Origin: Streptomyces rhizosphaerihabitans
GTDB taxonomy: Bacteria; Actinomycetota; Actinomycetes; Streptomycetales; Streptomycetaceae
Direction of reading: 5' to 3'
Assembly: GCF_025399795.1 (NCBI RefSeq)
Contig: NZ_JAODTZ010000002.1
Location: 124,001 to 188,000, forward strand
Length of the DNA stretch: 64,000 nt
Part shown: positions 40,970-50,319 of the stretch, one piece after another
Layout: each line of letters starts with the position of its first letter
How positions within the stretch are numbered: position 1 is the stretch's first letter
Notes under the pieces: model-generated
The model's input: only the letters and a program-made list of their open reading frames with translations
Told to the model about the DNA's origin: nothing
Database searches by the model: none
Translations under genes and position numbers: made by a program

Positions 40970-41680
40970 ATGCCCGAAACGAGCACCGACAATGCCTCCA
41001 CCCGCCGTCGCAAGGGACTCTTCGGCTTGCCCCGCCGATCAGCAGCAAGCTGGAGCGAACGAGCCTCTAACGAGGCTTCGTCCGCGCTTGCCCCCGCCCC
41101 AGGGGTGGCGGAGGAGAAGGTCGAGCGCCAGGGGGCGCCCGAGCCGGAGAAGGGTGTAGCCGAGACCAGCTGTCAGCCCGCAGCCGACTCCGTCGCTCCT
41201 CGCACGAAGCCGTCGGCCGATGTCCAACCGCCCGCCGAGCAGCCCTCCTGGCGGGATCCCGACGCCCCTGTCCTGCCCGCGTTGATGAACCGCAAGCGCA
41301 CGGTGGAGAAGCGTGACCAGGAGAAGACCATTCGCTTCACGCGGTCCGCGGTCCGCGTGATCAGCGCCGCCGCTCATCAGCGCGGCCAGAAGTTCGCCGG
41401 ATTCGTCGGGGACGCCGCCCTCGCCGTTGCCCTTGGCAAGGCGGGGCTGATCGGCAGCCCAGAGGACGATCCCCTCCGCCCGCTGATCGAGGCCGTCGAG
41501 GTACACACGGTCGCGCTGAACCGCATCGGCAGCAACCTCAACCAGATCACCGCAGCCATCCACCGAGGAACAGTGCCCGAGCGAGCCGAGGCGGTGCTGG
41601 ACCGTGTCGAACAAGCGGCCCAGAACAGTTACCGACTGATCGACCGGCTCCTGGCGGAAGGCACCGCGCATGGTTCCTGA
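40970..41680 (+). CDS. mobC: MobC-like relaxosome protein
   Basis: 236 residues. The disordered N-terminus (1-110) is rich in Glu/Pro/Ala. The C-terminal part carries a ribbon-helix-helix-like strand-helix (KTIRFTRSAVRVISAAAHQR, about 121-140) and the MobC hallmark LNRIGSNLNQITAAIH (about 183-198). It should bind oriT and help the relaxase nick. Its 3' end overlaps the relaxase start by 11 bases. Confidence 0.85.
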   Translation: MPETSTDNASTRRRKGLFGLPRRSAASWSERASNEASSALAPAPGVAEEKVERQGAPEPEKGVAETSCQPAADSVAPRTKPSADVQPPAEQPSWRDPDAPVLPALMNRKRTVEKRDQEKTIRFTRSAVRVISAAAHQRGQKFAGFVGDAALAVALGKAGLIGSPEDDPLRPLIEAVEVHTVALNRIGSNLNQITAAIHRGTVPERAEAVLDRVEQAAQNSYRLIDRLLAEGTAHGS

Positions 41681-43367
41681 CGTCTCCACCGGTTCCGACA
41701 CCCGCGGACTGATCGCCTATCTCTTCGGCCCCGGCCGCCGCGACGAACACACCGACCCTCATATCGTCGCCGCCTGGGACATGGCCGGCGCCTCCGACCT
41801 CGGCCGCGACCCGGCAGCCACCTACTCCCAGCTTGCCAAGCGCCTCGACACCCACGTCGACCTGCGCACCCGCGAGCTGGGCAGCAAGAAGTCGCCTCAG
41901 CACGTCTGGCACTGCCCGGTCCGTACCGCGCCCGGCGACCGCTACCTCACCGACGTCGAGTGGGCCGAGGTCGCCCGCCGCATCGTTCACGCCGCCGGCA
42001 TCGCCCCCGAAGGCGACGAGAAGGCATGCCGGTGGATCGCGGTGCGCCACGCCGACGACCACATCCACATCATGGCCACTACCGTCCGCGCCGACGGCCG
42101 CCGCCCGCGCACCCACCGCGACGGGCAACGGGCCCAAGCCGAATGCCGCAAGATCGAGGCCGAGTTCGGCCTGCGCCGCCTGAAGTCCGGCGATCTCACC
42201 GCGCCCCGCACCCCCACCAGCGCCGAACGCGCCAAGGCCGAGCGCCAGGGGCAGGCGGTCACGGCACGGCAGTGGCTGCGCGAGCAGGCGTACGCGGTCG
42301 CCGCCGCCGTACGCAACGAAGCCGACTACTTCACCGTGCTGCAGTCCCTCGGCATCAAGGTCAAGACACGCCTCGGCCCCGAGACCGGCGACGTCATCGG
42401 CTACAGCCTCGCCGCCCCCGGCGACACCAACGTGGCCGGCGAACCCGTCTGGTACGGCGGCTCGAAACTCGCCCCCGACCTCTCCATCAACCGCCTACGC
42501 GAACGCCTCCCCGACCAGAAGGTGGCCGACCACTCCCGGTATGTGGCGGACCCCGCAGACCCGTGGCGGCACACCACCATCGCCGTCCACGCGGCACGCA
42601 CCGTCCTCTACTCCAGTGACGATGCCGCCGCCCATGGCTACCTGGCTGCCTTCGGCGATGTCCTGTACAACATCGCCAACGCCACGACCGGCCCTCACCG
42701 GGCGGAGCTGCGGGCGGCAGCGATGGCGTTGAACCGCGCCCGCCACTCCGCCACCCGCGCCGACCACCAAGCCGCCACCGCCCTGCGCAAGGCCGCTAAG
42801 GAACTCGTCTACGCCTCCAGCGAGCCGGACGGACTCGCCATCGCCCTGCTCTTCGCCACCGTGCACCTGGCCCGCGCCGCCGCCAACTGGCACGAGCAGC
42901 GCGGCCACGAACAGCAGGCGGCAGCAGCCGAGGAAGCCTTCCGCCACCTCCAGGCGGGCTACCAGCAGGCCGCCGCACCCGTCTTGGCGGACTTGGCCCG
43001 CCGCGCACCACGAGCTGCGACCGCCCGCCGCTTCGAGCAGGACGTTCGCGTGGCCCTCCCCGACCACGCCGACCAGATCCTCGCCGACCCCGCCTGGGCC
43101 GCCCTGACCACAACCCTCGCCCACGCCGAGACCGCCGGCCACAACCCCCGACGTCTCCTGGCCGAGGTGGGCTCCCAGCGAGAACTCGGCAGCGCCGAGC
43201 ACCCCGCCGAGGTCCTCAACTGGCGCATCACCGCTCAGCCGAATCGGCGGGCGCAAGCCGCTCGCAGGCAAAGCACCATCAGCGGCACATCGGCCAGGTC
43301 TGCCACGCCGCATCCTCCGGTCGCACCGGTGGCCACGAGGCCCGAAGAGCACAGTCGACACCGCTGA
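41670..43367 (+). CDS. Relaxase / mobilization nuclease
   Basis: 565 residues from GTG 41670. The metal-binding motif III is RHADDHIHIMAT (about 126-137), the expected His triad. The N-terminal segment VSTGSDTRGLIAYLFGPGR resembles actinobacterial MOB relaxases. The C-terminal half (about 300-520) is helical, Ala-rich, with no recognisable helicase. It is expected to nick at oriT and lead a single strand into a helper's transfer channel. Translation is coupled to mobC by overlap. Confidence 0.88.
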   Translation: MVPDVSTGSDTRGLIAYLFGPGRRDEHTDPHIVAAWDMAGASDLGRDPAATYSQLAKRLDTHVDLRTRELGSKKSPQHVWHCPVRTAPGDRYLTDVEWAEVARRIVHAAGIAPEGDEKACRWIAVRHADDHIHIMATTVRADGRRPRTHRDGQRAQAECRKIEAEFGLRRLKSGDLTAPRTPTSAERAKAERQGQAVTARQWLREQAYAVAAAVRNEADYFTVLQSLGIKVKTRLGPETGDVIGYSLAAPGDTNVAGEPVWYGGSKLAPDLSINRLRERLPDQKVADHSRYVADPADPWRHTTIAVHAARTVLYSSDDAAAHGYLAAFGDVLYNIANATTGPHRAELRAAAMALNRARHSATRADHQAATALRKAAKELVYASSEPDGLAIALLFATVHLARAAANWHEQRGHEQQAAAAEEAFRHLQAGYQQAAAPVLADLARRAPRAATARRFEQDVRVALPDHADQILADPAWAALTTTLAHAETAGHNPRRLLAEVGSQRELGSAEHPAEVLNWRITAQPNRRAQAARRQSTISGTSARSATPHPPVAPVATRPEEHSRHR

Positions 43368-43376
43368 CCCCGGTCA

Positions 43377-43408
43377 GATGCCCTCGCCACGTTTCGTGGC
43401 GCGGCATC
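43377..43408 (+). terminator. Hairpin terminator after the relaxase gene
   Basis: GATGCC and CGCCACG (43377-43391) pair with CGTGGCG and GGCATC (43395-43408), with a small internal bulge and a TTT loop. Confidence 0.65.
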
Positions 43409-43519
43409 GGTCCGGATCAGCGGTTCGATGCTCAGCCAGCCACAGAGCTGCTCACGTTGATTCCCCACCCGGCCGGTGGTCTACGCCCCCGATATTGCTC
43501 GAGTGGACGAGATGTCGTT

Positions 43520-43553
43520 CCGGTCGGCCTCGCACTCGGGTGAGGCCGACCGG
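43520..43553 (-). terminator. Hairpin terminator of the HEAT-repeat gene
   Basis: A perfect 12-bp stem (43520-43531 with 43542-43553) just downstream of the leftward gene's stop. Confidence 0.75.
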
Positions 43554-43564
43554 CGAACCACGCT

Positions 43565-44977
43565 TCAGGAGCAGTTCCACTCCTCGCTGGGCAGCGCGTG
43601 CCACAGGTCGAGCCAGTCGTGGAGCAGGAAGAGGGGGCGGGTCAGGACGACGTCGCTGGCCCGCTGGGAGCGGATCGCCAGGCCGAGGTCGGCGAAGACC
43701 GGATCGCCGGCGACGCTGTACGCCAGGCTGCCGGGCTGTGTTGTGCGGTGGACGAGCCAGTCCTCCACGTGGGAAGGCGCGCAGCCGGTCAGCGGGGCTG
43801 CGTCCAGTCTCACCTGGGGGCCGGTGAGGGCGTCTGCGGCGACGCACCCCAGGCGGTCGTCATGGAAGAGGGCCCTGATCCCGCTCTCAGTGAAGTCGGC
43901 GTAGTTGAGCTGCTGGTCTTCGCCGTGGTGGGAGTAGGACGAGACGGCCGGTCCTTCGCCGAGGACGCGGGTGATCTCCTCCAAGGTCATCCCGAAGTGC
44001 AGGGGGCCGACTCCTACGTACGGCGTGAACGTCCACTCGGCGCGCTCCTCCTCCCGGGCGATCCGCCACGGGCCGCGGTACCCCGCCTCGCTCCCCGGGG
44101 CGGCCACGGGCGGCTCGGGTGCCGGCTCGTGCGGGGCGGCCGGTATGGGCGCGGCCCGGTCCTCACGCCGGTGGCCGAGTCGTTCCGGAGTCGCGGTGTC
44201 CTCGGGTTGCTCTTCCAGCCAGCGGATCGCCTGCTCCTGGTCCTGGCCGAACGGGTCCTCCGCCAACTCGCCTGCCCGGTCCAGGGCCGCGCGGCGCTCC
44301 TCCTCCGCAGTGACGAGGCCGGTGACATCCTTCCCCCAGGCAGCCAGCCGTTCCCGGGCGATCCACCGGTAGTACGAGTCCGCGCTCACGGCTAGGACCT
44401 CGCGAACGGCGGGCGCGTACCGGGGTACGGACGAGGCGAGGGCGGGGTCGGCCAGGAGCAGGGCGGTGGCCGCGAGCGCGGCCTCCCTTACCAGTGGATC
44501 GTCGTCGTCGCAGAAATCCGCGATGCGGTCGTGGAGAATTGGCCTTGCCGTACGAGCGGCAGCCAGATCCTGCGCCGTGCCGACGCCGTCCTCGACGTCC
44601 AGGCGGGCGATGTCGGCGAACGAAGCCAGCCAGTTCAGTAGTTCGGCGCGAAGCGACCGCCGACCGGCCCTGCGCTCCCACCGGTCTTCGGCGAGGGTGC
44701 GCGGATCGTCGAGAAGATAGGCCAGGACCAAGGCTGCCGGAGCGGTTGCCGGAAACACCCGCTCCTGATTGAGGAGCAGCCGATACAGATCGCCCACCGC
44801 CCGTACCCGGCGGGCCGGGTCGGCGGCGAGCACAGCGCCGAGGATGTCCGGTGTGTCAGGCACACCGTGCCGGCCCGTACAGACGTGCGGCAGTTCTTCC
44901 CAGGCGGTGCTGGCGAGCTCTGCCTGTGCTCTGGGTGGCAGGGAGCCGGAGGGAGCACCAGGAAGGTCTGGGGTCAT
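43565..44977 (-). CDS. HEAT-repeat protein with C-terminal immunity-like domain
   Basis: 470 residues from ATG 44977. The N-terminal two thirds (about 30-260) is alpha-helical with HEAT-like periodicity ([20 protein letters not shown]). A Pro/Ala-rich linker (about 280-310) follows. A C-terminal beta-rich domain begins [20 protein letters not shown] and ends [17 protein letters not shown]. The IG/GPLHFGM...VLGE pattern recurs in small bacterial proteins of immunity or housekeeping type; I cannot name the family. It is monocistronic, cargo of the element. Confidence 0.6.
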   Translation of the reverse strand: MTPDLPGAPSGSLPPRAQAELASTAWEELPHVCTGRHGVPDTPDILGAVLAADPARRVRAVGDLYRLLLNQERVFPATAPAALVLAYLLDDPRTLAEDRWERRAGRRSLRAELLNWLASFADIARLDVEDGVGTAQDLAAARTARPILHDRIADFCDDDDPLVREAALAATALLLADPALASSVPRYAPAVREVLAVSADSYYRWIARERLAAWGKDVTGLVTAEEERRAALDRAGELAEDPFGQDQEQAIRWLEEQPEDTATPERLGHRREDRAAPIPAAPHEPAPEPPVAAPGSEAGYRGPWRIAREEERAEWTFTPYVGVGPLHFGMTLEEITRVLGEGPAVSSYSHHGEDQQLNYADFTESGIRALFHDDRLGCVAADALTGPQVRLDAAPLTGCAPSHVEDWLVHRTTQPGSLAYSVAGDPVFADLGLAIRSQRASDVVLTRPLFLLHDWLDLWHALPSEEWNCS

Positions 44978-45072
44978 CTCGTTGATCACGACCGCAGTGT
45001 TCCAGCCGACTCCGACATCAGCGGCGCCGATACGTGCCACAGACCGCAGACGGCTCGCGCTCGAGCAACACC

Positions 45073-45109
45073 CTGATGTCCTCGCTGCTCGTAGCAGCGA
45101 GGACATCAG
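45073..45109 (-). terminator. 17-bp perfect hairpin terminator
   Basis: 45073-45089 pairs perfectly with 45093-45109 around a 3-base loop, 3 bases after the HAD gene stop. Confidence 0.88.
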
Positions 45110-45112
45110 TCG

Positions 45113-45658
45113 TCAGGCGGCGCGGGCTGTGGGTAACTGCGCGCCCCACCTCGTGACCTCGGTCAGGTGCTCGGGCTGTAGACCGAGGTGCGGGTCGGGC
45201 TGAATGAGGAGGGTCGCCGTTCCCTTCGCAGCGCGCTCCAACGCCCATTCATGGTCGAGGCCGGTGAAGTCGTCGTCGATCCAGACGGCGGGGGCGTCGC
45301 CGAGCCAGGCCTCGACGTGGTCGCGCTTCCACAGGTAGCCGTTGGGGTGGCTGGTGGTGATCTGCGGACGCGGGAGATCGACGTACGGCAGGGTCGGAAG
45401 GCCGAGGAGCGGGCCGATGAGGGTGGCGGCGTCCTGGCGCCAGCTGGTGCACCAGACCGGGGTGACCAGGCCGGTGCGGATGACGTCCATGAGAAGGCGG
45501 CCGTGGTCGGGGTTGAGCCAGACGGTGACCGGGTTGTCGGCGCTGCGGCCAGCGGGGACGACGTCGTGGCGGGTGTGGGTGGCCGGGGTCGAGCCGTGCT
45601 CGTCGGGGAAGGGTATGAGGACACCGTCGATGTCGAGGAGCAGGTAGGGCGGGCGCAT
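45113..45658 (-). CDS. HAD-like hydrolase (Swiss Army Knife RNA-repair HAD type)
   Basis: 181 residues. The HAD nucleophile motif [12 protein letters not shown] lies at about 6-17, [12 protein letters not shown] supplies the motif II position, and [15 protein letters not shown] (about 127-141) the acidic motif. The short capless form with D-G-V and W-C-T-S-W matches the HAD_SAK type, named for its occurrence in RNA-repair fusions. The substrate is unknown. It is the last gene of a four-gene leftward operon, 31 bases after the methyltransferase. Confidence 0.75.
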   Translation of the reverse strand: MRPPYLLLDIDGVLIPFPDEHGSTPATHTRHDVVPAGRSADNPVTVWLNPDHGRLLMDVIRTGLVTPVWCTSWRQDAATLIGPLLGLPTLPYVDLPRPQITTSHPNGYLWKRDHVEAWLGDAPAVWIDDDFTGLDHEWALERAAKGTATLLIQPDPHLGLQPEHLTEVTRWGAQLPTARAA

Positions 45659-45689
45659 CGGTCCTCCATAGTCCGGATGAACGCGGCTG

Positions 45690-46382
45690 TCAGAGCTTGC
45701 GGGCGCGGATCAGCAGGGTGGTGGGCCAGTGGCCCATGCGGGGGTCGTGGAACTCCTGGGCCGAGGTGAGCCAGAAGCCGGTCTGGCTGAGGTGCTTCTC
45801 CCAGCGGTCGGTGTCGAACTCCCAGCGGGCGATGGGGAGCCGGGTGCGGTCGGGGAGGGTGACGTGGTCGCGGCGGGGCCGGTCGTCGCCGGAGGGGCTG
45901 CGGCCGCCGCGCTGTGGGTGGGGGACGGAGAAGGCGAGCACCCGGCCGGGCGCGAGGCGTTGGGCGATGGTCGGGAGCAGGAGCTCGGGGGCGACGAGCC
46001 CTATGGCACCGAAGACGGAGTAGATCGCGTCGAACTGCTCGTCGGAGGCGTGCAGGTAGTGCAGGCCGTGACCGGCGACGAAGGTGAGGTTGTTCAGCCG
46101 TCCGTAGTGGGAGCGGGCGCGGCGGACCTGGAGGCCGACCAGGTCGACGCCGGTGACACGGGCGCCATGGCGGGTGGCGAGGTGGGCGGCGTTGTGGCCG
46201 GGGCCGCAGCCGAGTTCCAGGAGTCGCTTGCCTCGCAGGTCGGGGCCGAGGACGTCGGCGCCGGGACCTTGGCCGGGTCTCGTCGTCCACTCCATCCGGG
46301 CGGGTACTGCCAGAGGTTCGGCGATTCCGGCGGCGGTGCGTTGGAGGGCGTGGGCGTGCCAGGGGGATGCCTGGGCGAGCAC
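45690..46382 (-). CDS. Class I SAM-dependent methyltransferase
   Basis: 230 residues from GTG 46382. Motif I KRLLELGCGPGHNAAHLA (about 51-68), acidic residue in TGVDLVGLQ, and motif IV FDAIYSVFGAIG, followed by the beta-strand LAPGRVLAFSVPHPQ. The fold is that of small-molecule methyltransferases. It starts one base after the upstream APH-like gene stop. A much longer frame upstream is an artefact of overlap with that gene. The substrate is unknown. Confidence 0.82.
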   Translation of the reverse strand: MLAQASPWHAHALQRTAAGIAEPLAVPARMEWTTRPGQGPGADVLGPDLRGKRLLELGCGPGHNAAHLATRHGARVTGVDLVGLQVRRARSHYGRLNNLTFVAGHGLHYLHASDEQFDAIYSVFGAIGLVAPELLLPTIAQRLAPGRVLAFSVPHPQRGGRSPSGDDRPRRDHVTLPDRTRLPIARWEFDTDRWEKHLSQTGFWLTSAQEFHDPRMGHWPTTLLIRARKL

Positions 46383-46383
46383 G

Positions 46384-47295
46384 TCAGATCTCCAGGAGGT
46401 GGAGGACGTCGGTGAGGTGGCGGCGGACGGCCTTGAGGTAGGCGGGGTCGGTGGCCGGGTCGTTGATCCAGCGGATGGACTGCTCCATGAACCACTCGAC
46501 GGCCCACATGCGGTGCCAGCCCAGGGCCCAGTTCTCGGCGGTGAGCCCGCCTCGCGGGGCAAGGGCGTCGAGGGTGCCGCCGGCGGTGACGTACTGCTCC
46601 AGGAAGATGCGCAGGCGCACGGGGTGCGGGGGCTCGATGGTGCCGTGCCAGCTGGCGAGGTCGAGCAGGCCGGGGCCGGTGAAGGCGCGGGCGAAGTCGA
46701 GCAGCCGCCAGCCGCGCTCGCCGATGTGGAGGCTGGTGGGGTGGAACTCGGAGTGCACCCAGCCGAACGGTTCCAGTGTTGCTCCGGCCGAGCGGGCTTC
46801 GGCGGCCTTGGCGATCCGGTCGATCGCGTCCTCGACGTCGTCGGCGTCCTGCCACCGGTCGGCCTTGCGCAGCCGTTCGAGGTGTTCCAGCGCCCGGGCC
46901 GGAAGTGCGCGCAGGCGCTCCTGGCCGAGGACGGGCAAGGGCGGAGCCGTACGGGTGCCGTGCAGGACCACGGCCGCAGCGACACCGTCGAGGTCGTCGG
47001 CCTCGCGGACGGACGGTCCGAGGTCCTCCATGAGCATGCCGAGCCAGCCGTCCAGGACGGCGGAGGCGTGGACCTGGGGGACGGGTACGCCGAGGGTATG
47101 GGCCAGGCGTAGGGCCTGGTCCTCGCTGTCGAAGGGCTTCTTGGCGTACTTGAAGATGGCCGTGGAGCCGTCGGGGAAGGTCACGCGCTCGACGCCGGAC
47201 ATGGACCACACGCGTACCTCCTCCCGTACGGCGGTGGTCTGGCCGGTCGCGGTGAGCAGGTTGTCGAGGAGTTCGGCGCTGGGGTTTGTGGTCAT
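46384..47295 (-). CDS. APH-fold kinase-like protein with altered catalytic loop
   Basis: 303 residues. Aminoglycoside phosphotransferase/choline kinase fold: AIFKYAKK (Lys of the N-lobe, about 47-54), HSEFHPTSLHI (181-191) in place of the usual HGDxHxxN loop, and LLDFARA (198-204) as the metal-binding Asp. The catalytic Asp is replaced by Glu183 and the Asn by Ser188, so ordinary kinase activity is doubtful. Neighbours on both sides are co-directional. A role in drug resistance is not supported. Confidence 0.75.
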   Translation of the reverse strand: MTTNPSAELLDNLLTATGQTTAVREEVRVWSMSGVERVTFPDGSTAIFKYAKKPFDSEDQALRLAHTLGVPVPQVHASAVLDGWLGMLMEDLGPSVREADDLDGVAAAVVLHGTRTAPPLPVLGQERLRALPARALEHLERLRKADRWQDADDVEDAIDRIAKAAEARSAGATLEPFGWVHSEFHPTSLHIGERGWRLLDFARAFTGPGLLDLASWHGTIEPPHPVRLRIFLEQYVTAGGTLDALAPRGGLTAENWALGWHRMWAVEWFMEQSIRWINDPATDPAYLKAVRRHLTDVLHLLEI

Positions 47296-47373
47296 GGGAG
47301 GGCTCCGGGGGATGGTGGCTTCCGGGGCGGGCGAGGGATGCCGGCCCGCCCCGGAGCCTGATCGGATGGTGGG

Positions 47374-48123
47374 TTACGCGGCGGGGTTCACGCGGTGGGC
47401 GTAGACCTGCTCGATCCAGCCCGCCTTGAACGCGGCGAGGTCGTCGCGGAAGTTCGCCATCGAGGCACCGTAGGGCGCGACCACGCCGCCGGACTGGTCC
47501 GGCACGGACTGGCACCCGTGCACGAGCCGGCCACCGAGCGCCGCGTGGGCCTTGATGGACTCGATCCGGCGGTGCTCGTTGAACCAGCCGCCGTGGTAGA
47601 CCTCGTCGAGCATCCCGCCCATCTCGTCGTCCAGGTCGAAGACGACGGACGTGGCGGCAGGGAAGAACCAGCACGGGCCGACGTTGGAGATGTGCCCGTC
47701 CAGCTCGACCTTGTTGAGCGCCATGAGCGTGGCCGCCTCGCGGAGCATCCGCACATGATCGGCGGTGATCTGCGGCAGGCCGAGGTCGGCCAGGTGCTCG
47801 TCGCGGAAGAGATACGCGTACACCTCGTACGCGGTGGCCAGAACGCGGGCCGCATCGGAGGTGGACTCGCTGTGCTGCTTGATGAAGTCGAGCGCGAACT
47901 GCTCGACCGGGCTCTCGGTCGTCTCGTCCACGTCCAGGAGTTGGGCCTTGACCAGCTCCCAGTCGGCGACGAGCCACGTGCTCGACTTGAAGCGGAAGAA
48001 GTACTCGGCCGGGTCGATCGTGATGCGTCGGCCGTCGACCTGGATGCCGGGCAGCCGGCTCCAGCGCGGGTCGAAGGCCTCGGGCAGTTCGACCGTGATG
48101 GCCGTGGTGTCGATGGTGGTCAC
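47374..48123 (-). CDS. Uncharacterised conserved protein (first gene of cargo operon)
   Basis: 249 residues from GTG 48123 behind GGAGAC. I do not recognise the family with confidence. Visible features: N-terminal IDPAEYFFRFKSSTWLVADW, a helical middle (YEVYAYLFRDEHLADLG), the conserved-looking LNKVELDGHISNVGPCWFFP, and GGWFNEHRRIESIKAHA. It is soluble, with no signal peptide. It is divergent from the XRE-TPR regulator with 223 bases between, so is probably controlled by it. It precedes the APH-like gene by 78 bases. Confidence 0.6.
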   Translation of the reverse strand: MTTIDTTAITVELPEAFDPRWSRLPGIQVDGRRITIDPAEYFFRFKSSTWLVADWELVKAQLLDVDETTESPVEQFALDFIKQHSESTSDAARVLATAYEVYAYLFRDEHLADLGLPQITADHVRMLREAATLMALNKVELDGHISNVGPCWFFPAATSVVFDLDDEMGGMLDEVYHGGWFNEHRRIESIKAHAALGGRLVHGCQSVPDQSGGVVAPYGASMANFRDDLAAFKAGWIEQVYAHRVNPAA

Positions 48124-48346
48124 CGTGTCTCCGTCTCTGATCGACCAGGTTCGGGCACAGGAATGCCCGAGCCCGGTGTGGGCGTACGGAACTTCGGGGT
48201 GCCGCCCGGACCAAGGGGGAGCCTGGATCACGGTCGCGCCGTTCCGGGCGGCTACTGACAAGTGAACAGGTGGTCACGCTCAGTGGGTACGGTAGAAGGC
48301 AGTTGAAGCGGTATACGCGGTTTACAGCTCCGGAGTGGAGGCGATT

Positions 48347-49702
48347 GTGGCGGCGCAGAGAGGCCCCAACTCCCATCTGCGCGAAGTCATCGATGCGGTC
48401 GGCTGCACTTACGAGGCCCTCGCCAGGGACGTGCGGCGGGTTGCCGCCGAGAACGGCGAGATCCTCCAGACCAACAAGTCGGCCATCTCGCACTGGGTGA
48501 ACGGCGCCCGTGCCCCTTCGGGCCGGGTAGGCCAGTACCTCTCCGAAGCGCTGTCCCGCCGAGCGGGACGCACGATCACCCAGACCGAGATCGGCCTCCG
48601 CTCCGACGCGGCCGAACAACAGGCGGAATCCGACCCTGTCCTTGCCGTCACCGACCTGGGCCGGGCCGACGTCGAGCGCCGCCGCTTCCTCGCCATCGCG
48701 GCCTTCACTACCGCCGGCGTCGCCATGCCGCTCGGATACGACCACGAGGCCACCGCCCGCATGCTCCGCGCCCGCACCGGCACGTCAGTGGTCGGCGCGG
48801 AGGACGTGGACGTCGTACGGCAGATCACGGCTGCCTTCAGCGCGGCCGACGAGCGCCTCGGCGGCGGGCACGGCCTGACCACTGTCACCGCCTACCTTGC
48901 CGACACCGCCGCCCCGATGCTCCGCGGACGCTTCCCCAGCGAAGCGTTACGCCGAGCCGCCTTCGGAGCCGTCGCCGAACTCGCCTACCTCGCAGGCTGG
49001 AAGCACCACGACCTCGGCCACGAAGGCGCCGCCCAGCGCTACTACCAGGTCGGCTACCAACTCGCCTGCGAAGCCGACCCCCACGGCCACGGGGCCTGGA
49101 TGATGCGTGCCCTCGCCCACCAGGCCCTCAGTCTCAAGCAGCCCTACCATTGCGTCGACCTCGTCGAAGGCGCCCTCCAGGCCGGGCTCGGCCACGTCGA
49201 CGGTCAGACCGAGGCACTCCTCCACATCACCCACGCCCGCGCCTACGCCGCAGTCAACGAGAACCCCTCGGCCGCACGCGCGCTGCTCGCCGCCGAAGAC
49301 GCCCTCCTCAGGGAAGACGGCCCCCAGCCCAGCTACTCCCGCGTCAGCGGCCCCGCCGCCGGCACCGTCGCCAGCCACACCGCCCGCACCCTCACCGACC
49401 TCGCCGACCACATCGGCACCGAACAGCAGCACCGCGACGCCCTCACCCGCTGGGATCCCGAGAAGTACAAGCGCGTCCACGCCCTCACCCACGCCGACCT
49501 CGGCGACAGCCTCGCCGCGCAGGCCCGCGCCGACGAAGCTGTCGCCGCCTGGACCCAGGCCCTGGTGCTCATGGAGGGCATGACCTCCGACCGGACCCGC
49601 AAGGCCATCTCCTCGATCCGCTCCACCCTCGCGGTCTACCAGCGACGCAAGGTGCCCGGCGCCGCCGATCTCGCCCGCCGCGCCCGCGAGGCCCTCGCCT
49701 AA
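48347..49702 (+). CDS. XRE-type regulator with TPR-like C-terminus
   Basis: About 451 residues from GTG 48347 (GGAGG 6 bases upstream; GTG 48335 is an alternative). An N-terminal helix-turn-helix (about 8-75: LREVIDAVGCTYEALARDV, NKSAISHWVNGARAP) comes first. A hydrophobic segment near RRRFLAIAAFTTAGVAMPLG follows, then a long TPR-like helical array (about 190-440). Streptomyces has many such 'XRE-TPR' sensors, often controlling adjacent divergent genes. It is co-directional with the Nudix gene. Confidence 0.8.
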   Translation: MAAQRGPNSHLREVIDAVGCTYEALARDVRRVAAENGEILQTNKSAISHWVNGARAPSGRVGQYLSEALSRRAGRTITQTEIGLRSDAAEQQAESDPVLAVTDLGRADVERRRFLAIAAFTTAGVAMPLGYDHEATARMLRARTGTSVVGAEDVDVVRQITAAFSAADERLGGGHGLTTVTAYLADTAAPMLRGRFPSEALRRAAFGAVAELAYLAGWKHHDLGHEGAAQRYYQVGYQLACEADPHGHGAWMMRALAHQALSLKQPYHCVDLVEGALQAGLGHVDGQTEALLHITHARAYAAVNENPSAARALLAAEDALLREDGPQPSYSRVSGPAAGTVASHTARTLTDLADHIGTEQQHRDALTRWDPEKYKRVHALTHADLGDSLAAQARADEAVAAWTQALVLMEGMTSDRTRKAISSIRSTLAVYQRRKVPGAADLARRAREALA

Positions 49703-49736
49703 CATGCCCAACAACCCGCCCGACGAAGGGAACCCC

Positions 49737-50234
49737 GTGGCTCAGCAGACCGACGACCGCTCCCAAGCCCTCAAGCCGGCGCTCGAATCGATGACCCTGC
49801 TGGTCGCGGCCGTCATCGTCCACGACAAGGCGACCAACCGCGTCGTCCTCCTCCAGCGCAGCGAGAACGCCAAGTTTGCCCAGGGCCTGTGGGACCTCCC
49901 AGTCGGCAAGAGCGAGCCAGGCGAACCCATCACGGAGACCGCAGTCCGCGAGCTCTACGAGGAGACCGGCCTCACGGTGAAGCCCGAGTCCCTCAAGGTC
50001 GCCCACATCATCCACGGTGCCTGGGGTGTCGAAGCCCCCAACGGCTTCCTCACCGTCGTCTTCGCCGCCCACGAATGGACCGGCGAACCCGAAAACCGCG
50101 AACCCCGCAAGCACTCGCAGGTCCGCTGGATCGACGCCAACGCCATCCCCGACGCCTTCGTGGACACCACGTCGAGTGCCCTCCACCACTACCTGACCAA
50201 TGACGTGGAAGTCTCCCTGGACGGCTGGGGGTGA
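49737..50234 (+). CDS. Nudix hydrolase
   Basis: About 165 residues from GTG 49737 (AAGGGA 7 bases upstream; ATG 49704 lacks a ribosome site). The Nudix box is GKSEPGEPITETAVRELYEE followed by TG (about 62-84), complete with the metal-binding REXXEE core. It hydrolyses nucleoside diphosphate-linked substrates. In pSAM2 a Nudix protein (Pif) blocks redundant transfer; a similar element-immunity role is possible but unproven. It follows the XRE-TPR gene by 34 bases. Confidence 0.88.
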   Translation: MAQQTDDRSQALKPALESMTLLVAAVIVHDKATNRVVLLQRSENAKFAQGLWDLPVGKSEPGEPITETAVRELYEETGLTVKPESLKVAHIIHGAWGVEAPNGFLTVVFAAHEWTGEPENREPRKHSQVRWIDANAIPDAFVDTTSSALHHYLTNDVEVSLDGWG

Positions 50235-50319
50235 GCACAGTCCGTCCAGGGTTCAGCCTTCCTATATGCCGTAGCGGCACACAGGAAGTGCGCATGGTGG
50301 AGCTCACGAGAGGCCGGGA

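Noticed and set aside
46384..47295. Aminoglycoside resistance gene
   Set aside because: The catalytic loop is altered and the operon context is not a resistance cassette.
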